DNA of 64,000 nucleotides from Micrasema longulum (lineage: Eukaryota > Arthropoda > Insecta > Trichoptera > Brachycentridae): the NCBI GenBank assembly GCA_022494885.1, contig JAGVSM010001330.1, positions 1-64,000 of the forward strand, written 5' to 3'. The notes under the pieces were generated by a model that saw nothing but the letters and a program-made list of their open reading frames with translations, was not told where the DNA came from and ran no database searches. Of the stretch, positions 1 to 11,901 are shown piece after piece (within the stretch, counting starts at the first letter, position 1; each line of letters opens with the position of its first letter). The translations under genes were made by a program, and so were the position numbers.

Positions 1-175
1 GTCCAGAAACCGCGTACGCGCATCAAACTGAAGCCGGCTAAACTACTCATAAATGTGTAGTTTTACGTTTTGGCTATTAGTTACTCTGTAGACGTCGCTT
101 AGTACGCAACTGCCCATTTAAATTCTGTGTTGTGTCGTTTGTAAGTGTCAAAATACTGCTGGTATTAAAAGGGAA
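1..175 (+). repeat. Interspersed repeat family G, copy 1
   Basis: The first 175 bases resemble the reverse complement of 44284-44462: both share gtccagaaaccgc, aaactactcataaatg, gtagacgtcgct and aaatactgct in order. The left end may be cut by the window edge. Confidence 0.6.
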
Positions 176-184
176 TCGGGTGGG

Positions 185-833
185 TAATTTGAAAAATGAA
201 CACTAATTATTGTAATTAAGAAATTGCAGTAATCCATGAGTTTCAATAGAGGAATCTGTATCTGTTTGAAAAATGAGCACTTATCATAATTTATCAAAAA
301 ATGCAAACATCTGTTAGTTTTAATAAAGTAAGTAATCTGTATTTCGAGAAATGTACACCTCTTTTTATAATTTATCTATAGATTCTAATAAACGAAAAAA
401 AACTAAAATCAATGAGTTTTAATAGAGTAATCAGTATTTTGAAAAATGAGCACTTCTTATTCTGATTATAATTCATCAAATGCAAAAAATCCATGAGTTT
501 CAATTGGGTAAACTGTATTTTTTTAAATGAACACTTATAATAATGAATAAAAACCAAAAATCTATGAGTTTCAATAGAGTAATCTGTATTTTGAAAAATG
601 AGCACTTCTTATTCTGATTATAATTCATCAAATGCAAAAATCCACGAGTTTCAATTGCGTAAACTGTATTTTTTAAAATGAACACTTATAATAATGAATA
701 AAAACCAAAAATCTATGAATTTCAATAGAGTAATCTGTATTTTGAAAAATAAGCACTTCTTATTCTGAATAAAATTCATAAAATGCAAAAATCTATGAAT
801 TTCAATAGAGTAATCTGTATTTAAATTTATTTC
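185..833. repeat. Minisatellite, ~75-bp unit
   Basis: Degenerate tandem units carry gagtttcaatagagtaatctg, aaaaatgagcacttcttatt and attcatcaaatgcaaaaa. Adjacent units pair into ~152-bp higher-order units (compare 445, 597 and 748). Short AT-rich minus-strand open frames across it are repeat artefacts. Confidence 0.8.
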
Positions 834-1041
834 AACAGAGAGGGAAAACATTTTGAGATGGGAATATGGAAGTCTAGGAATTTACAGGGCTTATGACCTG
901 TCATTGGCTGGTTTAAGTGGCCACTTTACACACGGTGTAATGTTTTCCCTCTCTGTTGAAATAAATTTAAATATGAATAACTCTCTTGGGAGTAATTCCA
1001 GCCAGTCTGCAAGCATTTGGACATACTCAAACATTGTTAAG
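834..1041 (+). mobile_element. Family A repeat, copy 1, inserted in the minisatellite
   Basis: It carries the family core (ggaagtctagg, acagggcttatgacctgtca, ggctggtttaagtgg, ccactttacacac) and the right end (ccagccagtctgcaagcatt, acattgtt). Minisatellite sequence flanks both sides. An arm at 834-857 is repeated inverted at 942-971, so this copy alone forms a hairpin. Confidence 0.75.
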
Positions 1042-1065
1042 TAATCTGTAATTTGAAAGATTAAC

Positions 1066-1185
1066 AAATCGAGAATGCATTAAGTCAACAGTCTTTATAT
1101 ATTTAATATATTTTTAAATACAGGCGCAAGATGTTGATTTCAAATTTTATGCTATGCCTCGAATAAAGATTACTCTTTCAAAGCT
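1066..1185 (+). repeat. Family E MITE fragment
   Basis: About 120 bases match 52213-52330 closely (gaatgcattaagtcaacag, caagatgttgatttcaaatt, tatgcct..aataaag). The terminal repeats seen in the other copy are missing or decayed here. Confidence 0.65.
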
Positions 1186-1189
1186 TTAA

Positions 1190-3220
1190 AACAGTATTAA
1201 AGTAAAAGAAAATTTAGTTTCTAAAATCTTAACATGCAGCAATCTATGAGTTTTCAAGGAGCATTCTAAAGGTTGAAAAAAATACACATTCAGATAAATT
1301 ATAAAAAGCAAAGTTAAATTCTAACATAATGCATTATTTAATAGATCAATACTTTTGCAGCTATTGAAACATAAACACTATCATTATTGTAAGGGTACAA
1401 AACTAAACATACGCGCGTTTTCAATCAATAATAATAAATAATGTATTATTTCAAACACCTAGACACGACGTTTAACCTATTTTTCCATTTCTATATTATG
1501 TACGTTGTGTACTTTATGGATTAATGCGGATGAAACGGAATTTCAAATGAAAACAGTTTCGGGGTCAATGCCGCATGAAACCGGTTTCCGCGTGTTAACG
1601 TCGCGTAATATTATAAATTATTAATATATAGGTAATATAAGCAGTCCGGTATTTTAATGCCAACAAACGGAACCTAGACACCTGTTATTCATAAAAGATA
1701 AGAAAAGACTCGTTAAATAAGGTGAGGTCTTGAGACCCGAGTTGTCTCGGGTTGTTAGGGTTGTCCCTGGCTACCAGATTTTTTTCTTTATTAAAAAAGG
1801 GCGATTCGTTTTGTTATTCACAAAATTAATCGATATTTTTTTTTGCTACCACAACAGGCCAGTGCCTCGATTACAATGAGAAGTTAACTCCCTAGGGAGG
1901 AAATCCAGGACCTCGATTATTATGGGAAGATAAAGACGTCATACCTTCACCTTGACGGTATAGTTGAAGATAAATTCCCTCTAAGAATAAGAATTAGAAT
2001 TCATTCGGTAAAATAAATGTTTTCAAAGCTGTGAAAGATAAGTTTTCACCAAATAAAAAGAACACAATAACCTCTCATTTTGTTTCGATAATAATGTCAG
2101 TCAATGAACAAATTCCTATACACAATAATACATTCATTAACTGATAATTTTATTCCATCAAAAGCAAGGTATCTTATTATCTTTATCAATTATTTAAAAT
2201 ATTTCATAAATACATTTTTTAATCACCATAATATTTTTCTTGATTTATATTTTAATCTTGATTTATATTTCAATTATTATTTTTGAGTATACATAAAAAT
2301 TCCATTTTTTGGTTTACAATAATTAGAACAATATTTTTTGTTTTATGTGGAATTAAAGTATATTATTTTTAATTATTTCATGAGATTCGACTTAAACGCT
2401 TATTAAATACACGCCTAATCATAATTTGCTGATACCTGAGTGTTTTTTTTTGCAAGTAATTTACTTTCGGAGGATGGACAATATAATTAAAAAAGAAGTG
2501 AAAAGTTATATTTATAATTCTTTTTTGTGTAGCACTAACTTAAAACACCGTTTTTTTTTATAATTTATATGTTATACTAAAAATATTTACCGATTAAAAA
2601 TAAAATAAACAAATTATTGTAAAACGTCACTCCCCATTTTATACTCAAGAATCGTTTTTTTTTTTACGTAAAGCCCAACGTTAATGTAAATATATGTATT
2701 AAATTAATATAAAATTGTGTTTGGTAGTAATGTTGTATACGTTGTATACTTATATTTTTTATCTAAATAAAGTAAAAAATAAAATGAAATGTTCAAAACA
2801 AACGCATAAAATCATGATGTATCAAAGCGACCCCACTCCGAAGGGTTGACTTTGATCACAAAGTTTTTATTATTTTCTCGCTCACACAACATAATATTTT
2901 CTCATTTAAAAAATAAGAATTTTAATTTTTCTTTTACGAAGGTTTGAAGTTCGAAACTGAACAAAGTCACCCCATTCCACTTACTCTACTCGAATCATAA
3001 ATTTTTACGTAAAAACTATCTTCGCATACGATGACGTCAAACTTGGTGACGTCATGAATTGTCTGTTTTTATTTATATTCAAATGACTAGACTTTAATCC
3101 TTTATATCTCCCTTATTTCTTAACGGATTTTAATAAGAGTAGTACCAATTGTCTTGTGATTTTTCAAATTAATTTATTAGCTAATAAAAAAAAACCGTGA
3201 TAATAGCCCATACGCGTCGT
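1190..3220. other. AT-rich stretch without recognisable genes
   Basis: I see homopolymer-rich intergenic or far-upstream intron DNA. A short open frame at 2104-2286 is Phe/Tyr/Ile/Asn-rich and matches nothing. Confidence 0.5.
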
Positions 3221-3221
3221 T

Positions 3222-3330
3222 TCAATTTCTATTCGGATTACCAACATTTAAAACAAATGCACGATTCGTGGTGTACTGTTGGGTGGGTTTGGATGATCGA
3301 ATTTATTACCAACCGAATAGAAACGCTTTT
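3222..3330. repeat. Short inverted repeat
   Basis: tttctattcggattaccaac near the left edge pairs with accaaccgaatagaaac at the right, about 75 bases apart. It may be a small MITE remnant. Confidence 0.4.
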
Positions 3331-3459
3331 CAGAGATGTTGAAAATAGTAAACGAAATTTATGAATGAAATTATTGATTATTAGAGCTTTTATAAACACT
3401 AAAGGAGTCTTTGAGAAATCCTTTATATGTACAATGTGTTAAATCCGATATTCCTCCCG

Positions 3460-3716
3460 GGTGATAATACCCTATTAAATTTAAATGTTCATAGAAGCAG
3501 AAAGAGAGGGAGGAAAGTAGAGTAGCTATACAATGTCTTCTTTCTCCTTTTTATGTAATATTTTTATTTTTACTTTTTTAGAATTAAATTATTTTTCCCC
3601 TCTCCTCCTGCATTCATTAGTGTGAAATCTGTAATTGGTCTTACTTTTTTTAATTGTTCTTTTGTACCTTGTTTTATATAAAGACTGTATGATTTCATTA
3701 ATAAATAAATAAATTA
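3460..3716 (+). repeat. Probable LINE 3' tail
   Basis: A T-rich stretch ends in aataaataaataaatt at about 3701, like the simple tails of jockey/CR1-type elements elsewhere in this window. No protein similarity is readable. Confidence 0.3.
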
Positions 3717-3789
3717 TCCAAAAGGCAGTATTCCTAAAAGTTCTTCAGTAGGATCCTTAGACGAAATAAATCAAAAGAAAAGTGTACAT

Positions 3790-3860
3790 CTCTTGCGCTG
3801 TGCGAGCCGTACTCTAGTGGCTAAAGAGCCACGTGCGGCTCTCGAGCCGCGGTTTTGAGG
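3790..3860. repeat. hAT-like terminal fragment
   Basis: gtggctaaagagccacgtgc followed by ggctctcgagccgcggtttt has the GC-rich nested palindromes (GAGCC..GGCTC) common at ends of hAT elements. No partner end was found. Confidence 0.35.
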
Positions 3861-4382
3861 TATGTATGAATGTATGTAACATCCATTCAAATCTTTAATA
3901 AACTTTGCTTATATGTGAGTAACAAAAAGTTTTCATGCAAATCATTCGAATGTGTGTGCTTACACGAACAAAATTGCATGTTCTAGGTTCGCCGACGGAG
4001 GCTTATTAAACATTCGAACGTTCTGTATATATAATACTGTTATGAAGGCATTTCGGCAAGCACGGTCTCTTTTTACATTTAGATAAGGAATTTAGTAAAA
4101 AATGAACTAATTCAAGGTTGAATGCAAAGAGTTGGAAGCACGTGTTTACCCAATAACAGGTTACTAAAAACGCAATGATGCATTGCATATCCGGATACCA
4201 TGCAATCATTTATTCATTTATTGAATTGCGGAATTACATATAAATATTTATTTAATAAATAATAAATCAACGGTTTAAAGAACCTTTTACAAAAAAATGT
4301 TTCACAGAAATAATCACAGCAGTGAACAATTCATTATGTTATACATAATATCAAATATAATAGAATAATTAACGTATTACAA

Positions 4383-4545
4383 CAGAGATGAAGAACATTT
4401 AAGAGAAGGTAATATAGAAGTCTAGGCATCTACAGGGCTTATGACCGGTCAATGGCTGGTTTATGTGGCCACTTTACACACTGTGTAACCATATTCACCA
4501 TTCTGCCCATATTTGAACATCTATATTCCTTTAATTCTTTCATCT
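4383..4545 (+). mobile_element. Family A repeat, copy 2 (core only)
   Basis: It carries gaagtctaggcatctacagg, gcttatgacc, ccactttacacactgtgtaa and ccattctgcccat in family order. Both outer thirds are missing. Confidence 0.7.
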
Positions 4546-4891
4546 GTTGATGTTAAAATAATTAATAATTAAAACTAAACAATTTAGTGAACATAAAATA
4601 TAAAAACAAAAAGTAAAAAAGAAACATAACATATCTAAAACATGTATCACTTTCACGCAATTCTCCTGTCTTTATTCTTTACAAGCATTTTAAGGGTAAT
4701 CTTCTCAACAGATTCCCTCATTTTTCCTATTTTATCCCAAGCATTTCTTATTATTTTCATCCCTCTCAACACTTTGGGAACGAAATCATCATTATTTCAT
4801 TTAACTCTCTCGTATGCTATTTTAAAATATTTTATATGCTCGTACATATTTTTAATTTGTTCATTAATTAGTATGTCTACAAAAAATATCA

Positions 4892-5250
4892 TACAGGTGT
4901 TATTTAAACCCTGTCACATCCAAAACCACGATGATCATTATGGGCAAGAAAACATATTGGCATATTAAAAAAAATATTTAGAACAAAGAAAACTTTTAAA
5001 AATAAAATATTTGAAACAATAAATGGTTGCTTACTTCTGCAGGGGAGAAGTGAGGGGAGCGCGGCGCAGTGTCAGACTCCCCCCCTTCCCACTCCTCGTT
5101 TCACCCCTGCAGAAGTAAACAACCATTTGCTTTTTTTAAATATATTTTTTTTTAAATTTTATTCGTTCAAAAAAAAAATTTTAATGTGCCAATATGTCTT
5201 CTTGCTTATACTGATCATCATGGTTTGACAGGGTTTAGTGAACACCTGTA
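4892..5250. mobile_element. Long palindromic MITE, ~359 bp
   Basis: Left arm acaggtgtt...accctgtca...gatgatca...catattggca pairs with the right arm tgccaatatg...tgatcatcat...tgacagggt...aacacctgt. The inner arms ggttgcttacttctgcaggg and ccctgcagaagtaaacaacc flank a GC-rich loop near 5055-5095. It could fold into one long hairpin. Confidence 0.8.
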
Positions 5251-5458
5251 TAGTCGTGAAAAACTTCAATTGGACTCATACATTATAGTATAATACGAAT
5301 TGTTTATAAATTTTCTGTTGTTTTACAAAAAAAAAATGTTGAAAGATGACAATTAACATGAGAAAATCTTATGTTTTAAATATAAAAATAACGGAGCAAA
5401 GTTGAGAATAATTTAACATAAAAATAAAGTGGTTAGTATTCAACTAGATAAAAATTGT

Positions 5459-5710
5459 TGGCTTCGTGGTGCAATGGTTAGCGCATTTGCCAACCGTGCA
5501 AGAGGTCTCGGGTTCGATTCTGACGTGGTTGATATGAAATATTTATTTAAAAGGGTTCTTTCACACTGGAATATTTCATAGTCCCTGGAAGCGTAAGACT
5601 GATCACCTTACCTTCACGCAACAAAAATGATCAAAATGCGCTGCGATTGGTGTACCATTGCAGTGCCCTATGCACCATTAGGTGCGGAAAGGTAATGATG
5701 ATGATGAAGT
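5459..5710 (+). mobile_element. tRNA-derived SINE, short form
   Basis: A tRNA-like head has box A-like tggtgcaatggttagcg and box B ggttcgattc, then a shared body (aatatttcatagtccctgga, gcagtgccctatgcaccat) and a gatgatgatg tail. Related copies occur at 16128, 16940, 24472, 46908 and 60842. Confidence 0.85.
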
Positions 5711-5875
5711 AAAAATAAAAAAAATGAAATTAATGCAACAACTTTATAAAGAATAAGTTTTTTAGAGCAACAAGAAAACTTCAATTATCTAAATAACACC
5801 TTTATTTTGCCAGTTGGTTGGAGAAGTTGCCATTTTACAGTAAATCCACCAGTTTACAGTTTATATTATGTAGAA

Positions 5876-6075
5876 CACGTTAAGGGAAGTTAACAGAGTT
5901 ATCTTCGATTGTCTTTAAAGAAAAATCGACATTTGTGTACGAAAATGACCATATTTGCATGAAGTTCTAAAGTATCTTCATCGGTAACATATAATTGAAC
6001 ATGTTTAAATAAAAAAATGTATTCATGTTCTGCTTTTCATAAAGAAATTTTAATTTTACTTTGTAAACAAAAAAA
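5876..6075 (+). mobile_element. Family C (GGGCCC-ended) MITE, partial
   Basis: It has the family interior (gggaagttaacagagttatc, gtatcttcatcggtaac, aattgaacatgtttaaat) but lacks the GGGCCC ends. Confidence 0.65.
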
Positions 6076-6334
6076 ATAGAAATAAAAAAATACGTATCCA
6101 ACGAAAAAAAGTTAAATTTAATAATATATTTTAAAACAAATCCATTACTTTTCTAAAAAATAACGAGTGAGATTATATTTTAAATCATTAACAGAATTTG
6201 TACTGAAAATATAGAATATTTGTTTAAACCGATTTCCATACCTATATACCCTCAGTAGAGTGAATGCATTTTGAATTTGGTTCGTGAATTGCTACAAAAA
6301 ATATTCTTTACTTCTATTTCATCTACCAGCGGTT

Positions 6335-6455
6335 CCGAAAAGCACCGCAAGGGTGGTATTCTGAACGCAAAAGCGCGCGCAGAAAACGCATTTTTAACGC
6401 GTATTTATGTACTAAGAGAGCGATCTCTCGTCATATCTCTAATCATAGAGCGCTA
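6335..6455. repeat. TATTCTGAA-ended repeat fragment
   Basis: ggtggtattctgaacgc and a GC-rich region of short inverted pieces (gagcgatctctc, agagcgc) resemble the palindrome at 11773-11880. The small plus-strand open frame here is not convincing. Confidence 0.35.
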
Positions 6456-6484
6456 ATAAATACGACATAAACTATTTTTATGAT

Positions 6485-6553
6485 TGGCTTAGTTTAATAG
6501 TCTATTAACAAATAAAAAAAAAAGAGAAAAAAACCACTGAACTTTTTCATTCT
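6485..6553 (+). mobile_element. Family B MITE right-end fragment
   Basis: tagtttaatagtctattaac, an A-rich tract, then accactgaactttttcatt: the right terminus of family B. Confidence 0.6.
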
Positions 6554-6990
6554 GTTGAAATATCTGTATACGGAATGTAAAATAAAAAGACAAGTAAAAT
6601 AAATATGATAAGTTAATTTTTACAAGACTTCGTTCCTCATTTGTTGGATAATGCACAATTAAAGTGCATTCATGTTGAAACATTTAAGGTTATGCGTTTA
6701 AAACAGCCATTTTATCGTGTGATTTTACCTTTAAAATTGACTGGGAAACTAGTGATCGCGGATTTGCATACTAAACAATACGCAACCATGTTATCTTAGT
6801 CACGAACTTACAGAAGATAATACAAAATGTTGTTTAACAATAATTTCAAGTCTTTCGTCCAAATAATATATCGTCGTGACAATGCCAAAGTCGCGAATCT
6901 GCATTTTTGCCAGTTTTGAGTTAAATATACCACGAAGGTTCATTTAAAACGGAGCACACTACCAAAACAGTGAATTTGAAATTGTGTAAT

Positions 6991-7246
6991 GGGGCCCCGA
7001 TTACAACGGGAAGTCAACATTCATCTTCAATTTTATCTACAAAGTAAAATTAAGTTTTCTGTAGGAAAAGCAGAACATGCATACATTTTTTTCTTTTAAA
7101 CATGTTCAATTATAGGTTACCGATGAAGATACTTGAAAACATGAAAACTTTATGCAAATATATAGTCATTTTCGTACACAAATATCGACTTTTCTTTATA
7201 GACAATCGAAGATAACTCTGTTAATTTTCCATTGTAATCGGGGCCC
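6991..7246. mobile_element. Family C MITE, full copy, ~256 bp
   Basis: Ends are ggggccccgattacaacggg and attgtaatcggggccc. Long inverted arms (taaaattaagttttctg..., ...gataactctgttaa) make it nearly palindromic. Confidence 0.8.
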
Positions 7247-7284
7247 AGAACTACAGAACCGAAATCTCACCACCTACCATTTCG

Positions 7285-7575
7285 AAGAACTACTTATAAA
7301 AGTTGGAAAATTGTTTTCAGGCGTTGCCTAGTTGGTTTAGCCGGATGAATCTCACCCACATGATAAAGGTTTCAGCTCTTTTACCTCACAAAAGTCAACA
7401 GATGGAAGAGGAAATGAGGATGTTTAAACAAAGGCAGAATGGTGAATGTTACACAGTGTTTAAAGTGGCCACTGAAACCAGCCAACGACAGGTCATAAGC
7501 CCTTTAAATGGCTAGACTTTCATATTCCCTACTCAATTTTTTATCTCTCTTTTGCGACAAATTTACATTTTTACT
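7285..7575 (-). mobile_element. Family A repeat, copy 3
   Basis: Inverted relative to copy 1: tgaatctcacccacatgata, aaaagtcaacagatggaaga, ggcagaatggtgaatg and aggtcataagccctttaaat. The 70-residue open frame at 7303-7515 lies wholly within it and is not a gene. Confidence 0.75.
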
Positions 7576-7667
7576 CGTTTGCCTAATTTATTTACTACGC
7601 TAAAATGGTCTAATTTATTTACTTCAGTAATCTGTAATTAAACATATTTAAAAAAATAAAAAAATAT

Positions 7668-7757
7668 TTATATTTTATTTTTCATACAGAAAACTTAATT
7701 TTACTTTGTAGGTAAAATTTAGGATAGGTAATTGTTGCCTTCACATTGTAATACGGG
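7668..7757. mobile_element. Family C MITE half copy
   Basis: It starts tcatacagaaaacttaattt and ends attgtaatacgggcc, the right half of the family. Confidence 0.6.
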
Positions 7758-7764
7758 CCGAGGA

Positions 7765-7985
7765 ATAATGAGATATTAAAGATCTTTAAAATCAATGGTT
7801 CATGTCCAACCTGCCGAGGACCTCAGAATGGTGGGCGGACGCGTCGACCACTCAAGGAGGCACACTTATCTACGCGCCCTTTTCTTATTCAGGATTTTTT
7901 AACTGAGAGCAGCCATCGAGCATAAAGCACTCGTCCGGGATTCTGGTTTTTACATACATAACTGTATGCTTTATCCGCCTGGACA
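7765..7985 (-). mobile_element. SINE, long-form 5' module
   Basis: Minus-strand reading gives the module shared with 16940, 24472 and 60842: a ggacgagtg block, atcctgaataagaaaa, then a decayed tRNA-like head with ctgaggtcctcgg. Confidence 0.65.
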
Positions 7986-8009
7986 TAGAAAATATGTTAC
8001 TTCTGTCTT

Positions 8010-8830
8010 ATTTGTATTACGGGATATGGGCCTCAATTCCCGTCTAATGTCTATATTGTGACGAAAAAAACGACCATGGAGTGTATTAAAGTTTCTCTTT
8101 TTCATAAAATGAATTAGTTTTCCGTTTCGTGCCCTTGTTCATGGTCTAAACAACAAACAACGGTTTTGTCGGCAACCTTTACCGTTTGACTGGCCACAGA
8201 GATGCAACAGGAAATGGCCTACCGCCGGCTACCGGTTACCGGTTATCGACAAGTCAAGATTCGATGTTGTTATGGGTTAGTGAGGCGCATAATCAGTTAT
8301 GATAAATCATCGATTAAATGAATGCTCAATTAATTTTTTTTAAAACCTAATCGACAGGCTTACAAGGGCCCTTTTCGTTTGACATTAAAGAATTATAAAC
8401 TTTGACTGAACGTAACCTAAACAATTTCAGAAATTATTTCAAATAAAGTGGTTTGGTAATAGCATGATTTAGGCAGACATGACTAGTGTGTCATCCAAGA
8501 GTGATAACTCCCCTTGCTTCTCGAATGCTTGCTTATGTTTTAGAAACACATCGAAAGAGATGTTTTTAACTGTTATTGTATGTCTTGGATATTTTGAAAC
8601 TAGTGTATTATGTGTATATGCAGAAAAAGGTGGTCTGAGATGGCATGGCAGCCATTACTCGTTAAATAAGCATGCGGTGGCGGCTCCGCTGATGTCGCGC
8701 TTACGTCTTTAAATGGTTTCTTGTTAGAATTTATCTGACTCCAGAAACTGAAAGACATTAAAAAACTACCGCTGTTTGTTTAAAATATGTAAGTATTTTC
8801 AAAATCGTGTAACGTAAAAATTTTAATTCT
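8010..8830. other. No supported gene
   Basis: Mixed-composition DNA with a short palindromic tract near 8215 (accgccggctaccggttacc). A 77-residue open frame at 8479-8712 has no recognisable domain or splice support. Confidence 0.4.
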
Positions 8831-8839
8831 GGTGGAGAA

Positions 8840-9500
8840 TTTTACTATTTATTTATTCAAAATTACAGTATTTTAAATATTTATGAACTTATTAAGGCTT
8901 TTTAGGCTGTGCCCGTGTCGAGCCATAATAATTAACAATAAAAAATACACAGTAACATTGATTAGATTAGATTATAATAACAAGTGATGCAATATAATAT
9001 CAATCCAGAAAACAAGGTATAAGTAATAAATAATAAAATTACAAAGAATACAATGTAAAAAAGAACAGATATAAATACAATATAAAAAGAAGAGAAATCA
9101 ATAGAAAAAGAATATGTAGAAAAACATAATTTAAATGATAATTGAGATTTTGTTTCTAGAAACTCACTCTATAAGAAATGGGGTAATAAATAATATGCCA
9201 AATAAGAGTGAGTACTAAAGAAAATAATACATAATGAAAAAATATCTAATATAAAGATATGTAAAAAGCAAGTAAAAGTATGGAAGGAAAGCAGATTTGT
9301 CAATTTTTGCTAATTGCTAATCTCGAACTTAAAAATTGACAACCTCGTCCCTACCGCTGTGCAGCAACCAATTACAAATATTTTTCTGAAATACATTGGC
9401 ACCTGTGGAGTTCTTTATGGCTGCCGGAAGTTGATCAAATTTCGGAACCAGACAGATAAAGTTTCCTTGAGCTAGCTTTGAGTGAGTGGTAGGGCCAAGC
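8840..9500 (-). mobile_element. Decayed LINE, C-terminal RT region and tail
   Basis: Minus-strand translation near 9320-9440 reads FDQLPAAIKNSTGANVFQKN then WLLHSG, like the LPxxIK...F...L segment at the end of jockey/CR1-type reverse transcriptases. The 3' side runs into an aataaataaat tail near 8850. Confidence 0.45.
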
Positions 9501-9687
9501 TAATTAATCCTTCCCGCTGATCGCGTCTGTATATTTTGCCGTGTCCTGACTTATTTACAGATTTCTAGAAGTTCACAAGTGCCTCTTTAACAAAATTACT
9601 GTAAGAGAGAAGAAAACTGTGATTTTTAATCCTGGAACTAGAAAACGAGCACCTAACGTTAAAGTGAATAGTTTTAATGTAGTTCTT

Positions 9688-10254
9688 ACAGTAGGGCCAA
9701 TTTAATAGGTCACATTTGACACTTCATCAAAATTCAACGACATAACCTTGTAAAGGCGGAAATAAAATATTGATTACTTTTTCGAATTTAGAACTGCACA
9801 ATTGTTTCAATATCGATTACATATTTATTATAATAATGACAAAAGAAGGTAATTTACTTTCACTTATAAACCATTCTAAACTTAATAAACTTTTTCTGTT
9901 CTAAACGTCGTTGCAATGTTGCATTAGTGAACCCTTTTTTTTTTAAATACTAGGGATGTTACCCAGAAAAATCGAATGTTGATAATTTTGTTAAATTATG
10001 TACTTATCTTATTTTGTTCCTTAAATTTACGATAGAAAATAGAATGGGACAGGGATTCGACTTATGATTTTTAAAATAAAATTACAGTACCTATAAGTAC
10101 TTTTTCATAGTAACTGAATTCAATTTACATATATTATGTTTGAAGTCCGAATCGATTCATTCACTTGAATCGATGTTTTTACGCAGGTTACCTCACTATG
10201 AAGCTAAAACCGACAAATGTCAAATCTGACCTATTAAATTGGCCCTACTATAGT
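9688..10254. mobile_element. Non-autonomous DNA transposon with TIRs
   Basis: agtagggccaatttaatagg at the left is inverted at the right as cctattaaattggccctact, extending through gtcanatttgaca. Length is about 565 bp with no coding capacity. A matching target duplication is not clear. Confidence 0.75.
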
Positions 10255-10310
10255 AACAATTCAAATAATGTAAATTATTTTATACATAATGATATGGCAT
10301 ACTGGGCTGG

Positions 10311-10658
10311 GGCCCGTATTTTAATCGTAAAGTAAAATAGTTTTTTTTTAACGAAAATGAGAATATTTGTTTAAAATTTGAAGCAACTTTGTCGGCAACA
10401 TGTAATTGCACACAATTTAAATGAAAAAAAAACATAAAAATACACTCATTTTTTTACACAAACTTCGGGATTCAAACATATTACAATGGGAACTTAACAA
10501 AGTTATTTTTAATTGTCTATAAAATAAAATAAAATTTAATTTTCTGCACGAAAAGTTTAATATTTATATAAAATATATTTTTAGACGTGTTTAATTACAG
10601 GTTTCCGACCATGATACTTCAAATTTTCATAAAGAAAATTCGATTTGACTTTATATAC
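10311..10658. mobile_element. Family C related element
   Basis: It opens ggggcccgtattttaatcg and repeats the family interior in both orientations (ttgtcggcaacatgtaattg; aattacaggtttccgacc). Its right side is interrupted by the family B copy at 10659. Confidence 0.55.
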
Positions 10659-10974
10659 AATGAGGAACTTCAACCCTACGGGAAATTGGATTAAAAAAAA
10701 TGTTTTCTTGCGCGGGGTAAAAATTAGAACATTTAATTGTATTACAAAGTGTCTTGAAAATGTACGGAAAAGATAATAAAAAAATATTTTAATAAAAACG
10801 CACTACTTTGAATGACGTCACTGGTTCATGTGAATCAATCTATGATCTGAGAGCTATGGAAGATTTCCAGTCTGCTTGTCGCTTCTGGACCAATGGGAAG
10901 AACTGAATGAGAATAAGCGGAAATGAACCTCTGAACAAATAAAAAATATTAAAAAACCACTGAACTTCCTCATT
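10659..10974 (+). mobile_element. Family B MITE, copy 1
   Basis: Ends are aatgaggaacttcaa and accactgaacttcctcatt, with the interior agcatttaattgtac-like segment, gactttgaatgacgtcac and agatttcc. About 316 bp. Confidence 0.75.
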
Positions 10975-11772
10975 GAAGATAATTCCTCAATACTTGTAGG
11001 TCAGGGCTGTTCAACGTTCAACGTCTCCAACCCATGACAAACTGTAGCTTAAATTTTCCCGCTGACCCGAGAGGGTGCATATGAAAAGATTTATAGTAGA
11101 ATGATAATAGCACTAAACATTAAAACAACGTACTGTATTGACAAACTTAGCTAAGACCACTCCTTATTTACTAACTATATCAATCATCCGGCACTTTATA
11201 ATATGTATTTAATACTTCAGATATACGTATAGACGTGTAAAGGAAACTTAAGCTAAAAAAGTTGTATTACGAATTACAAGGCGTCATCAAATCGATCGAA
11301 TATTGTCATTACTCATTGCAATAGGTACCGGTCGATCAGTTACGTGCATCTCTAGTGTGGTCGATACTTTTCGCTTAGATACTTAATTACCCACGGAGTT
11401 TCAAATAAACAAGGTTATCTACTGGTTATGCAATTCGCAATTAATTAGTAATAATTAAAATCTACTATCTACACACTACACAGGTAACCTACTGTCGTGT
11501 GTTTTTTGTGTATGTAATTCCTACTACATATATGTGTATAGGTAGGCACTATGAAATTGAATAATTTGTTGTAAAGCGCCCTTGAAGTGATTTTTCAAAA
11601 GAATAGCGTGAGATAATTACCACGGATAAAATTATGATTGGCAGGTTATTAATTTGATTTATTAGATTTGCGCAAAAGTTATTTTTCCAAAAATGTTGCT
11701 TGCCATTTTTTTTAACCGATTTCAAGTTGGCTAGCTTTTTTGGGAGTCCCAATTCAGAGACATCTCGAGGGG

Positions 11773-11880
11773 TGCTATTCTGAACCGCTCTCGCGGCCGT
11801 AGAAAACACTTTATCTCGTGTCTTTTGTCTAAATACACGAGATAAATGGTTTTTCCACGGCCGCGAGAGTGTTTGGAATA
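11773..11880. mobile_element. Short palindromic MITE
   Basis: tattctgaaccgctctcgcg, gccgtagaaaac and tttatctcgtgt on the left mirror the right arm acacgagataaat...ccacggccgcgagag...ggaata. The loop is under ten bases. Confidence 0.75.
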
Positions 11881-11901
11881 CCAGTCCAGGTAATAATATA
11901 A

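Noticed and set aside
4642..4968. 108-residue plus-strand open frame
   Set aside because: Composition is AT-driven Leu/Ile/Phe/Ser, it runs into the arm of the 4892 palindrome, and no domain or splice support is visible.
5459..5535. Possible functional tRNA gene
   Set aside because: The head is shared by several dispersed copies with a common body, so it is a SINE.
8479..8712. 77-residue plus-strand open frame with Cys-rich start
   Set aside because: No recognisable motif, no family and no exon partners; considered as a missing AKR first exon but lacks the GLGTW strand.
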